Assembly: GCF_017471675.1 (NCBI RefSeq)
Contig: NZ_JAFUSK010000036.1
Span: forward strand, 1 to 39,241
Source of the DNA: Pseudobutyrivibrio sp.
Lineage (GTDB): Bacteria > Bacillota > Clostridia > Lachnospirales > Lachnospiraceae
DNA: 39,241 nt
Direction of reading: 5' to 3'
Shown here: positions 25,886 to 37,412 of the stretch, one piece after another
Position numbering within the stretch: position 1 is the stretch's first letter
Layout: the number at the start of each line of letters is the position of its first letter
Notes under the pieces: model-generated
What the model was told of the DNA's origin: nothing
What the model saw: only the letters and a program-made list of their open reading frames with translations
The model's database searches: none
Translations under genes and position numbers: made by a program

Positions 25886-26311
25886 ATGGCTAAGAAAATT
25901 GAAGGCTATATCAAGTTACAGATTCAAGCTGGTAAAGCTACACCAGCACCACCAGTTGGTCCAGCACTTGGTCAGCATGGTGTAAACATTGTGGAGTTTA
26001 CAAAGCAGTTTAACGCAAAGACAGCAGATATGGGAGACACAGTAGTTCCTACAATCATCACTGTTTATGCAGATAGAAGCTTCAGCTTCATTACAAAGAC
26101 TCCACCAGCTCCAGTTCTTATTAAGAAGGCTTGCAAGATTGCTAAGGCATCAGGCACACCTAATAAGACAAAGGTAGCTAAGATTACAAAGGCTCAGGTT
26201 AAGGAAATCGCAGAGACAAAGATGCCAGACCTTAACGCAGCATCAATCGAAGCTGCAATGAGCATGATCGAAGGAACATGTAGATCAATGGGCGTTGAGG
26301 TTGTAGAATAA
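25886..26311 (+). CDS. rplK: 50S ribosomal protein L11 (141 aa)
   Basis: It forms the GTPase-associated centre with 23S rRNA. The sequence starts [20 protein letters not shown] and contains [20 protein letters not shown]. It ends with the rRNA-binding domain, [20 protein letters not shown] then [10 protein letters not shown]. The 141-residue length is exact for the family. AGGAGG lies eight bases before ATG. It is cotranscribed with nusG upstream and rplA downstream. Confidence 0.98.
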   Translation: MAKKIEGYIKLQIQAGKATPAPPVGPALGQHGVNIVEFTKQFNAKTADMGDTVVPTIITVYADRSFSFITKTPPAPVLIKKACKIAKASGTPNKTKVAKITKAQVKEIAETKMPDLNAASIEAAMSMIEGTCRSMGVEVVE

Positions 26312-26354
26312 TTACAGCTTAGCGAAAACAACGTTCTTACTATTAATTAATTGA

Positions 26355-26383
26355 GTGGGAGAGCATTTAGCTCGACAAACCAC
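26355..26383 (+). promoter_or_regulatory. Probable L1-binding leader upstream of rplA
   Basis: GTGG (26355-26358) pairs with CCAC (26380-26383) and GAGC (26361-26364) with GCTC (26370-26373), separated by an asymmetric internal loop (GA against GACAAA). The AGGAGG ribosome binding site follows directly. This is the arrangement known for L1 autoregulatory sites in Firmicutes. L1 made in excess would repress its own translation. Confidence 0.6.
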
Positions 26384-26394
26384 AGGAGGTAAAC

Positions 26395-27090
26395 ATGAAA
26401 AGAGGAAAGAAATACGTTGCAGCTGTTAGCTCATACGATAAGTCAGCTGCATACGATCCAGCAGAAGCAATCTCACAGGTAAAGAAGAATGCTACTGCAA
26501 AATTTGATGAGACAATTGAAGCTCATATCAGAACTGGTTGTGACGGACGTCACGCTGAGCAGCAGATTCGTGGTGCTGTTGTACTTCCACACGGCACAGG
26601 TAAGACTGTTAGAGTTTTAGTATTCGCTAAGGGTGCTAAGCTTGACGAGGCGCAGGCTGCAGGCGCTGATTTCGTTGGCGGCGAGGAGCTTATTCCAAAG
26701 ATTCAGAACGAAGGATGGTCTGATTTCGATTCTGTAGTTGCTACTCCAGATATGATGGGTGTTGTTGGACGTCTTGGTCGTGTACTTGGACCTAGAGGAC
26801 TTATGCCAAACCCTAAGGCTGGTACAGTAACAATGGATGTTGCTAAGGCTGTTGAAGAAATCAAAGCTGGTAAGATTGAGTATAGACTTGATAAGACAAA
26901 CATTATCCATGTACCTATCGGAAAGGCTTCTTTCACAGAGGAGCAGTTAGCGGACAACTTCCAGACTCTTATGGATGCTATCAACAAGGCTAAGCCATCA
27001 AGCTTAAAGGGTCAGTACATTAAGAGCATTTCACTTGCTCCTACAATGGGACCTGGCGTTAAGCTTAATGTTGCTAAAGTTTCAAACTAA
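26395..27090 (+). CDS. rplA: 50S ribosomal protein L1 (231 aa)
   Basis: It forms the mobile L1 stalk and guides E-site t[23 protein letters not shown] is the N-terminus; [14 protein letters not shown] and [20 protein letters not shown] are family signatures. The length is normal. The ribosome binding site AGGAGG overlaps the end of the stem that I propose as the L1 leader, so autoregulation is likely. It ends just before the rplJ promoter. Confidence 0.98.
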   Translation: MKRGKKYVAAVSSYDKSAAYDPAEAISQVKKNATAKFDETIEAHIRTGCDGRHAEQQIRGAVVLPHGTGKTVRVLVFAKGAKLDEAQAAGADFVGGEELIPKIQNEGWSDFDSVVATPDMMGVVGRLGRVLGPRGLMPNPKAGTVTMDVAKAVEEIKAGKIEYRLDKTNIIHVPIGKASFTEEQLADNFQTLMDAINKAKPSSLKGQYIKSISLAPTMGPGVKLNVAKVSN

Positions 27091-27093
27091 TAG

Positions 27094-27123
27094 TTGACAG
27101 CCCAATATAATAAATGATATAAT
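27094..27123 (+). promoter_or_regulatory. Promoter of rplJ-rplL
   Basis: TTGACA (27094-27099) and TATAAT (27118-27123) are both consensus, spaced by 18 bases. The start should fall near 27130. Confidence 0.85.
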
Positions 27124-27129
27124 GCACAA

Positions 27130-27245
27130 AGTTGTTGCCGAAGACAGCAGGTGGCGTTAGCCGTAAAGATTTTATCTACCAGCCGAGGACGATTAAGTAT
27201 TTATCGATTAATCACCTCTATGTCTTTATGGCATAGAGGTTTTTT
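27130..27245 (+). promoter_or_regulatory. L10 (rplJ) ribosomal protein leader with terminator
   Basis: The stretch TTGCCGAAGACAGCAGGTGG with CCAGCCGAGGAC further on is the conserved core of the Firmicutes L10 leader, which binds the L10-L12 complex. It ends in a hairpin (ACCTCTATG 27214-27222, CATAGAGGT 27232-27240) with TTTTT, as expected if excess L10 causes premature termination before rplJ. Confidence 0.85.
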
Positions 27246-27294
27246 ACTTATCCTCATATAAGCAACACTAAGATTTTATAAGGAGGAAAAATTC

Positions 27295-27867
27295 GTGGCA
27301 AAAGTTGAATTAAAGCAGCCTATCGTTGACGAGATTTCAGCTCAGGTTAAAGATGCAGCATCAGTTGTAGTAGTTGACGCTCGTGGACTTACAGTTGCAG
27401 AAGACACACAGTTACGTAAGCAGCTTCGTGAAGCAGGCGTTTCATACAAGGTTTACAAGAACACACTTATGAAGCGTGCTTTTGAAGGAACTGACTTTGC
27501 AGCACTTGATGAGGTTCTTGAAGGACCTAGCGCAATCGCTGTTTCAAAGGACGATGCTACAGCACCAGCAAGAATCCTTGCTAAGTTTGCTAAGACAGCA
27601 TCTAACCTTGAGATCAAGGCTGGTGTAGTAGAAGGTACATTCTACGATGCACAGGGAATGACAGCAGTTGCAGCTGTACCAAGCAGAGAGGAACTTCTTT
27701 CAAAGTTACTTGGAAGCTTACAGTCACCAATCACAAACTTCGCTCGCGTACTCAACCAGATCGCAGAGCAGGGTGGTGCATCTACAGAGGCTCCAGCAGC
27801 AGATGCTGCAACAGAAGAGCCAGCTGAGGCTCCAGCAGAGGAAGCTCCAGCAGCAGATGCAGAGTAA
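27295..27867 (+). CDS. rplJ: 50S ribosomal protein L10 (190 aa)
   Basis: It anchors L7/L12 dimers to the ribosome stalk. AKVELKQPIVDEISAQVKDA, then VVVVDARGLTVAEDTQLRKQ and YKVYKNTLMKRAFEG, are family features. The helix for L7/L12 binding lies near residues 135-160. A Pro/Ala/Glu-rich tail (about 160-190) is added. The start is GTG with AAGGAGG eight bases before. Expression is probably controlled by the leader at 27130-27245. Confidence 0.97.
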   Translation: MAKVELKQPIVDEISAQVKDAASVVVVDARGLTVAEDTQLRKQLREAGVSYKVYKNTLMKRAFEGTDFAALDEVLEGPSAIAVSKDDATAPARILAKFAKTASNLEIKAGVVEGTFYDAQGMTAVAAVPSREELLSKLLGSLQSPITNFARVLNQIAEQGGASTEAPAADAATEEPAEAPAEEAPAADAE

Positions 27868-27908
27868 TTTAATTGATTTTTATTATTATTTAATGGAGGA
27901 AAATAATC

Positions 27909-28286
27909 ATGGCAAAGATGACAACAGAAGAGTTTATCGCAGCTATCAAAGAGCTTAGCGTATTAGAGTTAAATGACCTTGTAAAGGCATGTGAGGAAGA
28001 GTTCGGCGTTTCTGCAGCAGCAGGCGTTGTAGTTGCAGCAGCAGCTGGCGACGGTGCAGCAGCAGGCGAAGAGAAGGATGAGTTCGATGTAGAGCTTACA
28101 GAAGTTGGTTCTGAGAAGGTTAAGGTTATCAAGGTTGTTCGTGAGGCAACTGGTCTTGGTCTTAAGGAAGCAAAAGAGCTCGTTGATGGCGCTCCAAAGG
28201 TAATCAAGGAAGCAGCAGACAAGGCTACAGCTGAGTCAATCAAGGCTTCTCTTGAGGAAGTTGGCGCAAAGGTTACATTAAAGTAA
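27909..28286 (+). CDS. rplL: 50S ribosomal protein L7/L12 (125 aa)
   Basis: It forms the flexible stalk that recruits translation GTPases. [20 protein letters not shown] is the N-terminal dimerisation domain; an Ala/Gly-rich hinge (residues about 37-55) and the C-terminal domain ([20 protein letters not shown]) follow. Length is typical. GGAGG lies nine bases before ATG. A strong terminator follows at 28320-28364. Confidence 0.98.
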   Translation: MAKMTTEEFIAAIKELSVLELNDLVKACEEEFGVSAAAGVVVAAAAGDGAAAGEEKDEFDVELTEVGSEKVKVIKVVREATGLGLKEAKELVDGAPKVIKEAADKATAESIKASLEEVGAKVTLK

Positions 28287-28319
28287 TTAAGCCTTATTCA
28301 TAAGCAGAGTGAATAAAAT

Positions 28320-28364
28320 AAATGGTGTCTCTGGGGATTTATCTCCAAGAGATACCATTTTTTT
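28320..28364 (+). terminator. Terminator of rplJ-rplL
   Basis: A long stem pairs AAATGGT (from 28320) and TCTCT with AGAGA and ACCATTT (ending near 28360), around a GGGA/TCTCC core. A T-run follows to 28364. Confidence 0.9.
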
Positions 28365-28373
28365 ATTCATTGT

Positions 28374-28415
28374 GCGCCGAAGGCGCTAATAAATGACTGC
28401 GATGCAGGCATTTAT
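28374..28415. repeat. Two-hairpin intergenic element between rplL and rpoB
   Basis: GCGCC-GAA-GGCGC (28374-28386) is followed by a second hairpin. In it ATAAATG (28389-28395) and CTGC pair with GCAG and CATTTAT (28409-28415) around a GAT loop with one mismatch. It has no T-run. The first hairpin shares the CCGAAGG apex with 16497-16503 and 24695-24701. The rest of this 308-base gap holds the rplL terminator, the rpoB promoter and a leader of about 110 bases. Confidence 0.5.
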
Positions 28416-28445
28416 GTACTGCTGAAAAAACAATTATATAAATAC

Positions 28446-28475
28446 TTGACTTTATTGTTGCTTTTGGCATAGAAT
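28446..28475 (+). promoter_or_regulatory. Promoter of rpoBC
   Basis: TTGACT (28446-28451) and TAGAAT (28470-28475) are spaced by 18 bases. The leader contains a small hairpin (TGCAC near 28492, GTGCA near 28504) before the rpoB ribosome binding site. Confidence 0.7.
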
Positions 28476-28594
28476 GTAGTTTGCACTATTATGGTGCAGT
28501 GTGTACTTCTATGCTTATTTTTATGTATGGATTTCCACACATTACTTAGGTAAGATTTTTCCAAATTTAAAATAAAATGAGAGGTGGAACGTCA

Positions 28595-31500
28595 ATGGAG
28601 AAAAACAGAATACGTCCAGTGAAAGCTGGAAAGAACTTGCGTATGAGTTACTCGAGACAAAAAGAGGTACTTGAGATGCCTAATTTAATCGAGGTCCAGA
28701 AGAACAGCTATGACTGGTTCGTTAAGGACGGATTAAAGGAAGCATTTGCAGATATCTCTCCTATTCAAGATAGGGGTAACCAGCTTGAGTTACATTTTGT
28801 TGACTTTACACTGTGCAAGGATGAGGTGAAATATACAATCCCACAGTGCAAGGAAAGAGATGCAACATATGCTGCACCTTTAAAGGTTAAAGTGCGCCTT
28901 GTTAACAAGGAATCCGGCGATATGCAGGAGCACGAAATCTTTATGGGTGATTTACCACTTATGACTGAGACAGGTACATTCGTAATCAACGGAGCGGAGC
29001 GTGTTATCGTCAGCCAGTTGGTACGTTCACCAGGTATCTACTATGCAATCGGTCACGATAAGATTGGTAAGGAGTTATATTCTTGTACTGTTATTCCAAA
29101 CCGTGGTGCTTGGTTAGAGTATGAGACAGATTCCAATGACGTTTTTTATGTACGTGTAGATCGTAACAGAAAGGTACCTGTTACAGTTCTTATTCGTGCA
29201 CTTGGTTTAGGTACAAACCAGGAGATTATAGATGTTTTCGGTGAGGAGCCAAAGATTCTTGCTACATTTGCTAAGGATCCTTCTATCACAGAAAAGAATC
29301 CACAGGGTAGCTATGAAGGCGGCCTTTTAGAGTTATATCGTAAGCTTCGTCCAGGCGAGCCACTTGCTAAGGATAGTGCTGAGTCTCTTATCCATGGCAT
29401 GTTCTTTGATCCACGTCGTTACGATCTTGCAAAGGTTGGACGTTACAAGTTCAATAAGAAGCTTATGCTTCGCAACCGTATTGCAGGACAGATTTTAGCT
29501 GAGGATGTTGTTGATACAACTACAGGTGAAATCATTGCTAAGGCTGGAGATAAGGTAACTGTTGAGAAGGCAGATGAAATCCAGAATGCTGCAGTTACAC
29601 ACGTATTTATCCAGACAGAGACACGTAATGTCAAGGTGCTTTCTAACATGATGGTTGACATCACTAAGTTCGTTGACTGTGATGCAGCTTCACTTGGTAT
29701 TACTGAGCTTGTTTATTATCCAGTTCTCGAGAGAATTCTTTCTGAGAACTCTACAAAAGAAGATATCGAAGATGCAATCGAGAGAAATGTTGCAGACCTT
29801 ATTCCTAAGCACATTACTGTTGAGGATATTTTTGCTTCAATCAACTACAATATGCATCTTGAGTATGGTATTGGTAAGGATGATGATATCGATCACCTTG
29901 GTAACCGTCGTATCCGTGCTGTAGGTGAGTTGTTACAGAACCAGTACAGAATTGGTTTATCACGTCTTGAGAAGGTTGTACGTGAGCGTATGACTACTCG
30001 TGATGTTGAGGATATTTCACCACAGAACCTTATCAATATTAAGCCTGTAACAGCTGCTATCAAGGAATTCTTTGGTAGTTCACAGTTGTCACAGTTCATG
30101 GATCAGAACAACCCACTTGGTGAGTTGACACATAAGAGACGTTTATCAGCCCTTGGTCCTGGTGGTCTTTCAAGAGACCGTGCCGGATTCGAGGTTCGAG
30201 ACGTTCACTACTCTCACTATGGACGTATGTGCCCAATCGAGACACCTGAAGGACCTAACATCGGTCTTATCAACTCTCTTGCTAGCTATGCTCGTATTAA
30301 TGAGTATGGTTTCATCGAGGCACCATACAGACGTATTGATAAGTCTGACCCAGAGAACCCTCGTGTAACAGACGAAGTTGTATATATGACTGCAGACGAA
30401 GAGGATAATTACCATGTAGCACAGGCTAACGTCAAGCTTGACGAGGAAGGCCATTTCATGAGAAAGAACGTATCTGGTCGTTTCCGTGAGGAGACTCAGG
30501 AATACGATAAGAAGATGTTCGATTACATGGACGTATCTCCTAAGATGGTATTCTCAGTAGCTACAGCCCTTATTCCATTCCTTCAGAACGATGATGCTAA
30601 CCGTGCCCTCATGGGTTCTAACATGCAGCGTCAGGCAGTGCCTCTTCTTACTACAGAAGCACCTGTTGTTGGTACAGGTATGGAACCAAAGACAGCTGTC
30701 GATTCAGGTGTCTGCGTTGTTGCTAAGCGCGCAGGTATCGTTGAGATGTCTGAAACAAAGAGAATTATCGTTAAGGCTGACGAAGACGGAACAAGAGATG
30801 AGTATGATCTTCTTAAGTTCACACGTTCTAACCAGTCTAACTGCTATAACCAGCGCCCTATCGTATTTAAGGGTGACCATGTAGAGGCTGGCGAGGTTAT
30901 CGCTGATGGTCCTTCTACAAAGAATGGTGAGCTTGCCCTTGGTAAGAACCCACTTATCGGATTCATGACATGGGAAGGTTACAACTACGAGGATGCCGTT
31001 CTTCTTTCAGAGCGCCTCGTTCAGGATGATGTTTACACATCTATCCATATTGAAGAGTACGAAATCGATGCTCGTGATACAAAGCTTGGACCAGAGGAAA
31101 TCACACGTGATGTAGCTGGTGTAGGTGATGATGCTCTTAAGGATCTTGATGAGAGCGGTATCATCCGTATCGGTGCAGAGGTTCGTGCCGGTGATATCCT
31201 TGTTGGTAAGGTTACACCAAAGGGTGAGACAGAGCGTACACCAGAAGAAAGACTTCTTCTTGCAATCTTCGGCGAGAAGGCTAGAGAGGTACGTGATACA
31301 TCACTTCGTGTTCCGCACGGTGCTTACGGTATCGTTGTTGATGCAAAGGTATTTACTCGTGAGAACGGTGATGAGCTTGCTCCAGGAGTTAACAAATCAG
31401 TACGTATCTACATCGCTCAGAAGAGAAAAATCGGTGTAGGTGATAAGATGGCCGGTCGTCACGGTAACAAGGGTGTAGTTTCCCGCGTGCTTCCAGTAGA

Positions 31501-32503
31501 GGATATGCCATATCTTCCAAACGGTCGTCCACTTGATATCGTACTTAACCCATTGGGCGTTCCTTCACGTATGAACATTGGTCAGGTCCTTGAGATTCAC
31601 CTTTCTCTTGCAGCTAAGGCTCTTGGATTTGATATTGAGACACCAGTATTTGATGGTGCAAAGGAAATTGATATTCAGGATACTCTTGAACTTGCAAATG
31701 ACTATGTAAATATGCCATTTGATAAGGAAGAGGCTAAGGACGGCGAGGAGACATTCTTCGATAAGTATGTTGATGTCCTTCGTGAGGATGTTATGGATTA
31801 TCTTTCAACAAACCGTGCACACCGTGCGCTTTGGAAGGGTGTTCCAATCTCTCGTGATGGTAAGGTACAGCTTCGCGATGGTCGTACAGGTGAGCCATTC
31901 GATGGTCCAGTTACTATCGGACACATGCACTACCTCAAGCTACACCACCTTGTAGATGATAAGATCCACGCTCGTTCAACTGGTCCTTACTCTCTTGTTA
32001 CACAGCAGCCACTCGGTGGTAAAGCACAGTTCGGTGGTCAGCGTTTCGGAGAGATGGAAGTTTGGGCCCTCGAGGCTTATGGTGCATCATACACACTTCA
32101 GGAAATCCTTACAATGAAGTCTGATGATGTTATCGGTCGTGTTAAGACATACGAAGCTATTATCAAGGGTGAGAACATCCCTGAGCCAGGTATCCCTGAG
32201 TCATTCAAGGTATTACTTAAGGAATTACAGTCACTTGGTCTTGATGTACGTGTGCTCGATGAAAACCGTGAAGAGGTTGAGCTCATGGAGACTAGTGAAT
32301 ATGGAAATACAGACCTCAATGCAATCATCGCAGGCAGCGACAGAAACTTCGCTTTCGAGGATGACAATTCATTCGCACAGGCAGGATTCTCTAAGAAGAA
32401 ATTCGATTCAGAGGGTGATCTTGTAGATGACGAAGATGATATGCCATACGAAGAAGATGACGAAGATTTCGATGACGTAGCAGATGAATTTGATGAGGAA
32501 TAA
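28595..32503 (+). CDS. rpoB: DNA-directed RNA polymerase beta subunit (1302 aa)
   Basis: This is the catalytic-core subunit of RNA polymerase. Starting at ATG 28595 it reads [20 protein letters not shown], a normal Lachnospiraceae N-terminus; GAGGTGG at 28581-28587 supports this start over the ATG at 28577. The rifampicin-binding cluster ([37 protein letters not shown]) has the usual sensitive-type residues. [20 protein letters not shown] and the C-terminal [20 protein letters not shown] are intact. A highly acidic Asp/Glu tail ends the protein. It is cotranscribed with rpoC, 19 bases downstream. Confidence 0.98.
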   Translation: MEKNRIRPVKAGKNLRMSYSRQKEVLEMPNLIEVQKNSYDWFVKDGLKEAFADISPIQDRGNQLELHFVDFTLCKDEVKYTIPQCKERDATYAAPLKVKVRLVNKESGDMQEHEIFMGDLPLMTETGTFVINGAERVIVSQLVRSPGIYYAIGHDKIGKELYSCTVIPNRGAWLEYETDSNDVFYVRVDRNRKVPVTVLIRALGLGTNQEIIDVFGEEPKILATFAKDPSITEKNPQGSYEGGLLELYRKLRPGEPLAKDSAESLIHGMFFDPRRYDLAKVGRYKFNKKLMLRNRIAGQILAEDVVDTTTGEIIAKAGDKVTVEKADEIQNAAVTHVFIQTETRNVKVLSNMMVDITKFVDCDAASLGITELVYYPVLERILSENSTKEDIEDAIERNVADLIPKHITVEDIFASINYNMHLEYGIGKDDDIDHLGNRRIRAVGELLQNQYRIGLSRLEKVVRERMTTRDVEDISPQNLINIKPVTAAIKEFFGSSQLSQFMDQNNPLGELTHKRRLSALGPGGLSRDRAGFEVRDVHYSHYGRMCPIETPEGPNIGLINSLASYARINEYGFIEAPYRRIDKSDPENPRVTDEVVYMTADEEDNYHVAQANVKLDEEGHFMRKNVSGRFREETQEYDKKMFDYMDVSPKMVFSVATALIPFLQNDDANRALMGSNMQRQAVPLLTTEAPVVGTGMEPKTAVDSGVCVVAKRAGIVEMSETKRIIVKADEDGTRDEYDLLKFTRSNQSNCYNQRPIVFKGDHVEAGEVIADGPSTKNGELALGKNPLIGFMTWEGYNYEDAVLLSERLVQDDVYTSIHIEEYEIDARDTKLGPEEITRDVAGVGDDALKDLDESGIIRIGAEVRAGDILVGKVTPKGETERTPEERLLLAIFGEKAREVRDTSLRVPHGAYGIVVDAKVFTRENGDELAPGVNKSVRIYIAQKRKIGVGDKMAGRHGNKGVVSRVLPVEDMPYLPNGRPLDIVLNPLGVPSRMNIGQVLEIHLSLAAKALGFDIETPVFDGAKEIDIQDTLELANDYVNMPFDKEEAKDGEETFFDKYVDVLREDVMDYLSTNRAHRALWKGVPISRDGKVQLRDGRTGEPFDGPVTIGHMHYLKLHHLVDDKIHARSTGPYSLVTQQPLGGKAQFGGQRFGEMEVWALEAYGASYTLQEILTMKSDDVIGRVKTYEAIIKGENIPEPGIPESFKVLLKELQSLGLDVRVLDENREEVELMETSEYGNTDLNAIIAGSDRNFAFEDDNSFAQAGFSKKKFDSEGDLVDDEDDMPYEEDDEDFDDVADEFDEE

Positions 32504-32522
32504 ATAGGAAGGGAGCTAGAAA

Positions 32523-35500
32523 ATGCCAGAGAATAAAGAAGCGACATATCAACCAATAGCATTTGACGCAATACAGATTGGATTGGCTTCACCTGAGAAG
32601 ATCAGACAGTGGTCTCGTGGCGAGGTTAAGAAGCCTGAGACAATCAACTATCGTACACTGAAGCCTGAGAAGGATGGTCTTTTCTGCGAAAAGATTTTTG
32701 GACCAAGCAAGGACTGGGAATGTCACTGCGGAAAGTACAAAAAGATTCGTTATAAGGGTGTAGTTTGTGACCGTTGTGGTGTTGAAATCACAAAGGCTAG
32801 CGTTCGTCGTGAGCGTATGGGTCACATCGAGCTTGCTGCACCAGTTTCACATATTTGGTATTTCAAGGGAATCCCTTCACGTATGGGACTTATTCTTGAT
32901 CTTTCACCAAAGACATTAGAGAAGGTTCTCTACTTTGCATCATACATCGTACTTGATGCAGGTGAGACTGCTCTTATGTACAAGCAGGTTCTTACAGAGG
33001 CTGAATACCAGGAAGCTAGAGAGCAGTATGGTAACGGCTTCAGGGTAGGAATGGGTGCTGAAGCTATTCAGGAGCTGTTAAAGGCAATTGACCTTGATGA
33101 GGAAGCTACTAGACTTCAGATTGAATTAGATAACGCTACAGGCCAGAAGCGTTCACGTATCATCAAGAGACTCGAGGTTGTTGAGGCATTCCGTGAGTCA
33201 GGAAACAGACCTGAGTGGATGATTATGACAGTTATCCCTGTTATTCCACCAGATCTTCGTCCTATGGTACAGCTTGATGGTGGCCGTTTTGCTACATCTG
33301 ACCTTAACGACTTATATCGTCGTATCATTAACAGAAACAACCGTCTTCGTAGACTGTTAGAGCTTGTAGCTCCTGATATCATCGTTCGTAACGAGAAGCG
33401 TATGCTTCAGGAAGCTGTTGATGCTCTTATTGATAACGGTCGTAGAGGACGTCCAGTTACAGGTCCTGGTAACAGACCACTTAAGTCACTTTCAGACATG
33501 CTCAAGGGTAAGTCTGGTCGATTCAGACAGAACCTTCTTGGCAAGCGTGTTGACTACTCAGGTCGTTCAGTTATCGTCGTTGGACCAGAGCTTAAGATTT
33601 ACCAGTGTGGTCTTCCAAAAGAGATGGCACTTGAGCTATTCAAGCCTTTCGTTATGAAGGAGCTTGTTGGTAATGGAATGGCTCACAACATTAAATATGC
33701 TAAGAAGATGGTAGAGAAGTTTGAGCCAGAGGTTTGGGACATCCTTGAAGATGTCATTAAAGAGCATCCAGTTATGCTTAACCGTGCTCCTACACTTCAT
33801 AGATTAGGTATCCAGGCTTTCGAGCCAATCCTTGTAGAAGGTAGAGCTATCAAGCTTCATCCACTTGTATGTACAGCTTTCAACGCCGATTTCGACGGTG
33901 ACCAGATGGCTGTTCACCTTCCACTTACTCAGGAGGCACAGGCAGAGTGTAGATTTATGCTTCTCTCTCCTAACAACTTACTTAAGCCTTCAGATGGTGG
34001 TCCTGTTGCCGTTCCTTCACAGGATATGGTACTTGGTATCTATTATCTTACACAGGAGCGTGGTACTACAGTAGGCGATTCAAGAGAAGAGCTTGGTGAG
34101 GGTAAGATTTTCAAGAACCTTAACGAAGCAATCTTAGCTTATGAGAACAAGGCTCTTACAATGCACGCTCGTATTACAGTTCGTGTTTCTAAGAAGCAGG
34201 CTGATGGTACTGTAGTAACAGGTAATGTTTCATCAACACTTGGAAGACTCTTATTTAACGAGATTATTCCTCAGGATCTTGGTTATGTAGATAGAACAAA
34301 GCCTGAGAATGAGCTTGTACCAGAGGTTGACTTCCACGTTGGTAAGAAGCAGTTAAAGCAGATTCTTGAAAAAGTTATTAATACACACGGAGCTACAAAG
34401 ACAGCAGAAGTTCTTGATGATATCAAGGCAATGGGTTACCACTACTCAACAATCGCTGCCATGACAGTTTCTATTTCAGATATGACAGTTCCTGCTCAGA
34501 AGCCAGAGCTTATTGCACAGGCTGAGGAGACAGTTGATAAGATTACACGTCAGTACAAGCGTGGTCTTATTACAGAGGAAGAACGTTATCGTGAAGTTGT
34601 AGATACATGGAAAGAGACTGATGATGAGCTTACAAGAGACCTTCTTGATGGTCTTGATAAGTACAACAACATCTTCATGATGGCTGATTCAGGTGCCCGT
34701 GGTTCTGATAAGCAGATTAAGCAGCTTGCTGGTATGCGTGGTTTGATGGCTGATACAACAGGTAAGACTATCGAGCTTCCTATTAAGTCTAACTTCCGTG
34801 AGGGTCTTGATGTACTTGAGTACTTCATGTCAGCTCATGGTGCTCGTAAGGGTCTTTCTGATACAGCTCTTCGTACAGCCGATTCAGGATACTTGACACG
34901 TCGAATGGTTGACGTTGCTCAGGAGCTTATTATCCGTGAGTCTGACTGTGTTGCTGGTACAGACAGAGAAATCCCAGGTATGTGGGTATACGCATTCATG
35001 GATGGTCGTGAAGAGATCGAATCTCTTAAGGATCGTATTACTGGTAGATTCTCTTGCTACTCTATCTACGATGCTAACGGCGAAATGATTGTTAAGGCTA
35101 ATCACATGATTACACCTAAGCGTGCAGCTGCAATCATTGAGCGTGGTGTTGATGATAAGGGCGAGCCAATTAAAAAGGTTAAGATTAGAAACGTACTTAA
35201 CTGCCGTTCACACGTTGGTGTATGTGCTAAGTGTTATGGTGCTAACATGGCTTCAGGTCGTGCCGTACAGGTTGGTGAAGCAATCGGTATCATCGCTGCA
35301 CAGTCTATCGGTGAGCCAGGTACACAGCTTACTATGAGAACATTCCATACTGGTGGTGTTGCTGGTAACGATATTACACAGGGTCTTCCTCGTGTCGAGG
35401 AGCTTTTCGAGGCTAGAAAGCCTAAGGGACTTGCTATCATCACAGAGATTGCTGGTACAGTTTCTATTGAAGAGGATTCTAAGACAAAGAAGAGAGAGGT

Positions 35501-36191
35501 TGTTGTTACAAACTCTGAGACAGGTGATGTAGAGAAGTACTTAATTCCTTATGGTTCACGTATCAAGGTTCTTGCTGGACAGGAACTTGAAGCTGGTGAT
35601 GAGCTTACAGAAGGTTCTGTAAACCCACATGATATCCTTACTATTAAGGGTAAGTCAGCTGTTCAGGATTACTTAATCCGTGAAGTTCAGCGTGTTTACC
35701 GTTTACAGGGTGTTGATATCAACGATAAGCATATCGAAGTACTTTGCCGTCAGATGTTAAAGCGTATCAGAGTTGACGAGGCTGGTGATACAGGCTTCAT
35801 GCCAGGTTCACTTGTTGATTGGCTTGACTTTGAGGATGCTAACGAGAAGATGGAAGCAGAAGGTAAGGAACCAGCTACAGGTACTCAGGAGCTTCTTGGT
35901 ATTACAAAGGCAGCCCTTGCTACTAACTCATTCCTTTCAGCAGCTTCATTCCAGGAGACAACTAAGGTTCTTACTGATGCAGCTATCAAGGGTAAGATTG
36001 ATCCACTTAACGGACTTAAAGAGAACGTTATCATCGGTCGCTTAATCCCTGCTGGTACAGGTATGAAGAGATACTCTAACATTCCACTTTCAACTGATAA
36101 TCAGTTGGCAGAGGCTCAGGCAGCTCTTGACGCTCTTGAGAACGAAGATGCAGAGGCTGAAACAGCTGAAGATCTTGTTGATGTAGAATAA
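32523..36191 (+). CDS. rpoC: DNA-directed RNA polymerase beta' subunit (1222 aa)
   Basis: This is the largest core subunit, holding the active-site magnesium. An N-terminal zinc ribbon is visible ([20 protein letters not shown], four Cys). The catalytic [15 protein letters not shown] motif is intact, as are the bridge-helix and trigger-loop regions and a second zinc site ([13 protein letters not shown]). Length is normal for Firmicutes and no insertion is apparent. GGGAG precedes ATG. A strong terminator follows at 36207-36240. Confidence 0.98.
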   Translation: MPENKEATYQPIAFDAIQIGLASPEKIRQWSRGEVKKPETINYRTLKPEKDGLFCEKIFGPSKDWECHCGKYKKIRYKGVVCDRCGVEITKASVRRERMGHIELAAPVSHIWYFKGIPSRMGLILDLSPKTLEKVLYFASYIVLDAGETALMYKQVLTEAEYQEAREQYGNGFRVGMGAEAIQELLKAIDLDEEATRLQIELDNATGQKRSRIIKRLEVVEAFRESGNRPEWMIMTVIPVIPPDLRPMVQLDGGRFATSDLNDLYRRIINRNNRLRRLLELVAPDIIVRNEKRMLQEAVDALIDNGRRGRPVTGPGNRPLKSLSDMLKGKSGRFRQNLLGKRVDYSGRSVIVVGPELKIYQCGLPKEMALELFKPFVMKELVGNGMAHNIKYAKKMVEKFEPEVWDILEDVIKEHPVMLNRAPTLHRLGIQAFEPILVEGRAIKLHPLVCTAFNADFDGDQMAVHLPLTQEAQAECRFMLLSPNNLLKPSDGGPVAVPSQDMVLGIYYLTQERGTTVGDSREELGEGKIFKNLNEAILAYENKALTMHARITVRVSKKQADGTVVTGNVSSTLGRLLFNEIIPQDLGYVDRTKPENELVPEVDFHVGKKQLKQILEKVINTHGATKTAEVLDDIKAMGYHYSTIAAMTVSISDMTVPAQKPELIAQAEETVDKITRQYKRGLITEEERYREVVDTWKETDDELTRDLLDGLDKYNNIFMMADSGARGSDKQIKQLAGMRGLMADTTGKTIELPIKSNFREGLDVLEYFMSAHGARKGLSDTALRTADSGYLTRRMVDVAQELIIRESDCVAGTDREIPGMWVYAFMDGREEIESLKDRITGRFSCYSIYDANGEMIVKANHMITPKRAAAIIERGVDDKGEPIKKVKIRNVLNCRSHVGVCAKCYGANMASGRAVQVGEAIGIIAAQSIGEPGTQLTMRTFHTGGVAGNDITQGLPRVEELFEARKPKGLAIITEIAGTVSIEEDSKTKKREVVVTNSETGDVEKYLIPYGSRIKVLAGQELEAGDELTEGSVNPHDILTIKGKSAVQDYLIREVQRVYRLQGVDINDKHIEVLCRQMLKRIRVDEAGDTGFMPGSLVDWLDFEDANEKMEAEGKEPATGTQELLGITKAALATNSFLSAASFQETTKVLTDAAIKGKIDPLNGLKENVIIGRLIPAGTGMKRYSNIPLSTDNQLAEAQAALDALENEDAEAETAEDLVDVE

Positions 36192-36206
36192 TAATTGTTT
36201 ATATTG

Positions 36207-36240
36207 AATGGCCTTGGCGAAGTGCTAAGGCCATTTTTTT
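36207..36240 (+). terminator. Terminator of rpoBC
   Basis: AATGGCCTT (36207-36215) pairs with AAGGCCATT (36227-36235), with inner GGC/GCT pairing, followed by a T-run to 36240. Confidence 0.93.
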
Positions 36241-36253
36241 CACATTTTTTATC

Positions 36254-36282
36254 TTGACATATTGAAATATAGGAAATATAAT
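36254..36282 (+). promoter_or_regulatory. Promoter of the str operon (rpsL-rpsG-fusA)
   Basis: Perfect consensus: TTGACA (36254-36259), 17-base spacer, TATAAT (36277-36282). The predicted start is near 36290. Confidence 0.92.
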
Positions 36283-36353
36283 GTTCTAGCATGCGCTAAT
36301 GGGATAACTATGTAATTTTGCATGCGAAGAAATAAATTAGGAGGTAAAAAAGA

Positions 36354-36773
36354 ATGCCAACATTCAACCAGCTAGTTAGAAAAGGTCGTCAGACATCTGT
36401 TAAGAAGTCTACAGCACCAGCACTTCAGAGAGGTTATAACTCTCTTAAGAAGAAGCCTACTAACACTTCTTCTCCACAGAAGCGTGGTGTATGTACAGCT
36501 GTTAAGACAGCTACACCTAAGAAGCCTAACTCAGCTCTTCGTAAGATTGCCAGAGTTCGTCTTTCAAACGGAATCGAAGTAACATCATACATTCCAGGCG
36601 AAGGTCACAATCTTCAGGAGCATAGCGTTGTTTTGATTCGTGGTGGTCGTGTTAAGGATTTACCAGGTACACGTTATCACGTAATCAGGGGTACACTTGA
36701 TACAGCCGGCGTTGCTAACCGTAAGCAGGGTCGTTCAAAGTACGGCGCTAAGAGACCTAAGGACGCTAAGTAA
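36354..36773 (+). CDS. rpsL: 30S ribosomal protein S12 (139 aa)
   Basis: It is part of the decoding centre. [20 protein letters not shown] is the N-terminus; [20 protein letters not shown] and [20 protein letters not shown] contain the usual streptomycin-sensitive-type lysines. Length is normal. AGGAGG lies upstream. A pair of GCATGC palindromes (36289-36294 and 36320-36325) in the leader could form a stem. Confidence 0.98.
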   Translation: MPTFNQLVRKGRQTSVKKSTAPALQRGYNSLKKKPTNTSSPQKRGVCTAVKTATPKKPNSALRKIARVRLSNGIEVTSYIPGEGHNLQEHSVVLIRGGRVKDLPGTRYHVIRGTLDTAGVANRKQGRSKYGAKRPKDAK

Positions 36774-36926
36774 AATAGCGTAATGGCTTAATATTTTTAT
36801 TGTATATCACATAAACTTTGGTGAGTGTTGTATTTTATTTTACTTATGAATAAATACTGCACGAACACACAGTAATACATGTGAGTACCGTTGATCTAAC
36901 AAATTTTAGTTAAGGAGGGAAGTATC

Positions 36927-37397
36927 GTGCCAAGAAAAGGACATACTCAAAAGAGAGACGTTTTGGCAGATCCTATATACAATAGCAAAGTAGTTACAAA
37001 GCTTATCAACAACATCATGCTTGATGGTAAGAAGGGCGTAGCTCAGAAGATTGTATATGGTGCATTTGACAAAGTCGCAGAAAAGACTGGAAAGCCTGCA
37101 CTTGAGGTTTTCGAAGAAGCTATGAACAACGTTATGCCTGTACTTGAGGTAAAGGCTAGACGTATCGGTGGTGCTACATATCAGGTACCTATCGAAGTTA
37201 GACCAGATCGTCGTCAGGCCCTTGGCCTTAGATGGCTCACAATGTTCTCTCGTACACGTACAGAGAAGACAATGGAAGAGCGTCTTGCTAACGAGATTAT
37301 GGATGCAGCTGGTAACACAGGTTCAGCTGTTAAGAGAAAAGAAGAAATGCATAGAATGGCAGAAGCTAATAAGGCATTTGCTCATTACAGATTCTAA
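36927..37397 (+). CDS. rpsG: 30S ribosomal protein S7 (156 aa)
   Basis: It nucleates assembly of the 30S head. [35 protein letters not shown] and [20 protein letters not shown] are family motifs; 156 residues is the exact usual length. GTG is the start, with GGAGG at 36914-36918. The 153-base gap after rpsL is long for this operon and AT-rich; I see no clear promoter or terminator in it. An S7-binding autoregulatory structure could lie there. Confidence 0.98.
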   Translation: MPRKGHTQKRDVLADPIYNSKVVTKLINNIMLDGKKGVAQKIVYGAFDKVAEKTGKPALEVFEEAMNNVMPVLEVKARRIGGATYQVPIEVRPDRRQALGLRWLTMFSRTRTEKTMEERLANEIMDAAGNTGSAVKRKEEMHRMAEANKAFAHYRF

Positions 37398-37412
37398 TAG
37401 GAGGGGCAAACA

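Noticed and set aside
32098-32592. 164-residue minus-strand Ser-rich frame at the rpoB-rpoC junction
   Set aside because: It is antisense to the acidic rpoB tail; the Ser runs are simply the complement of Asp/Glu codons.
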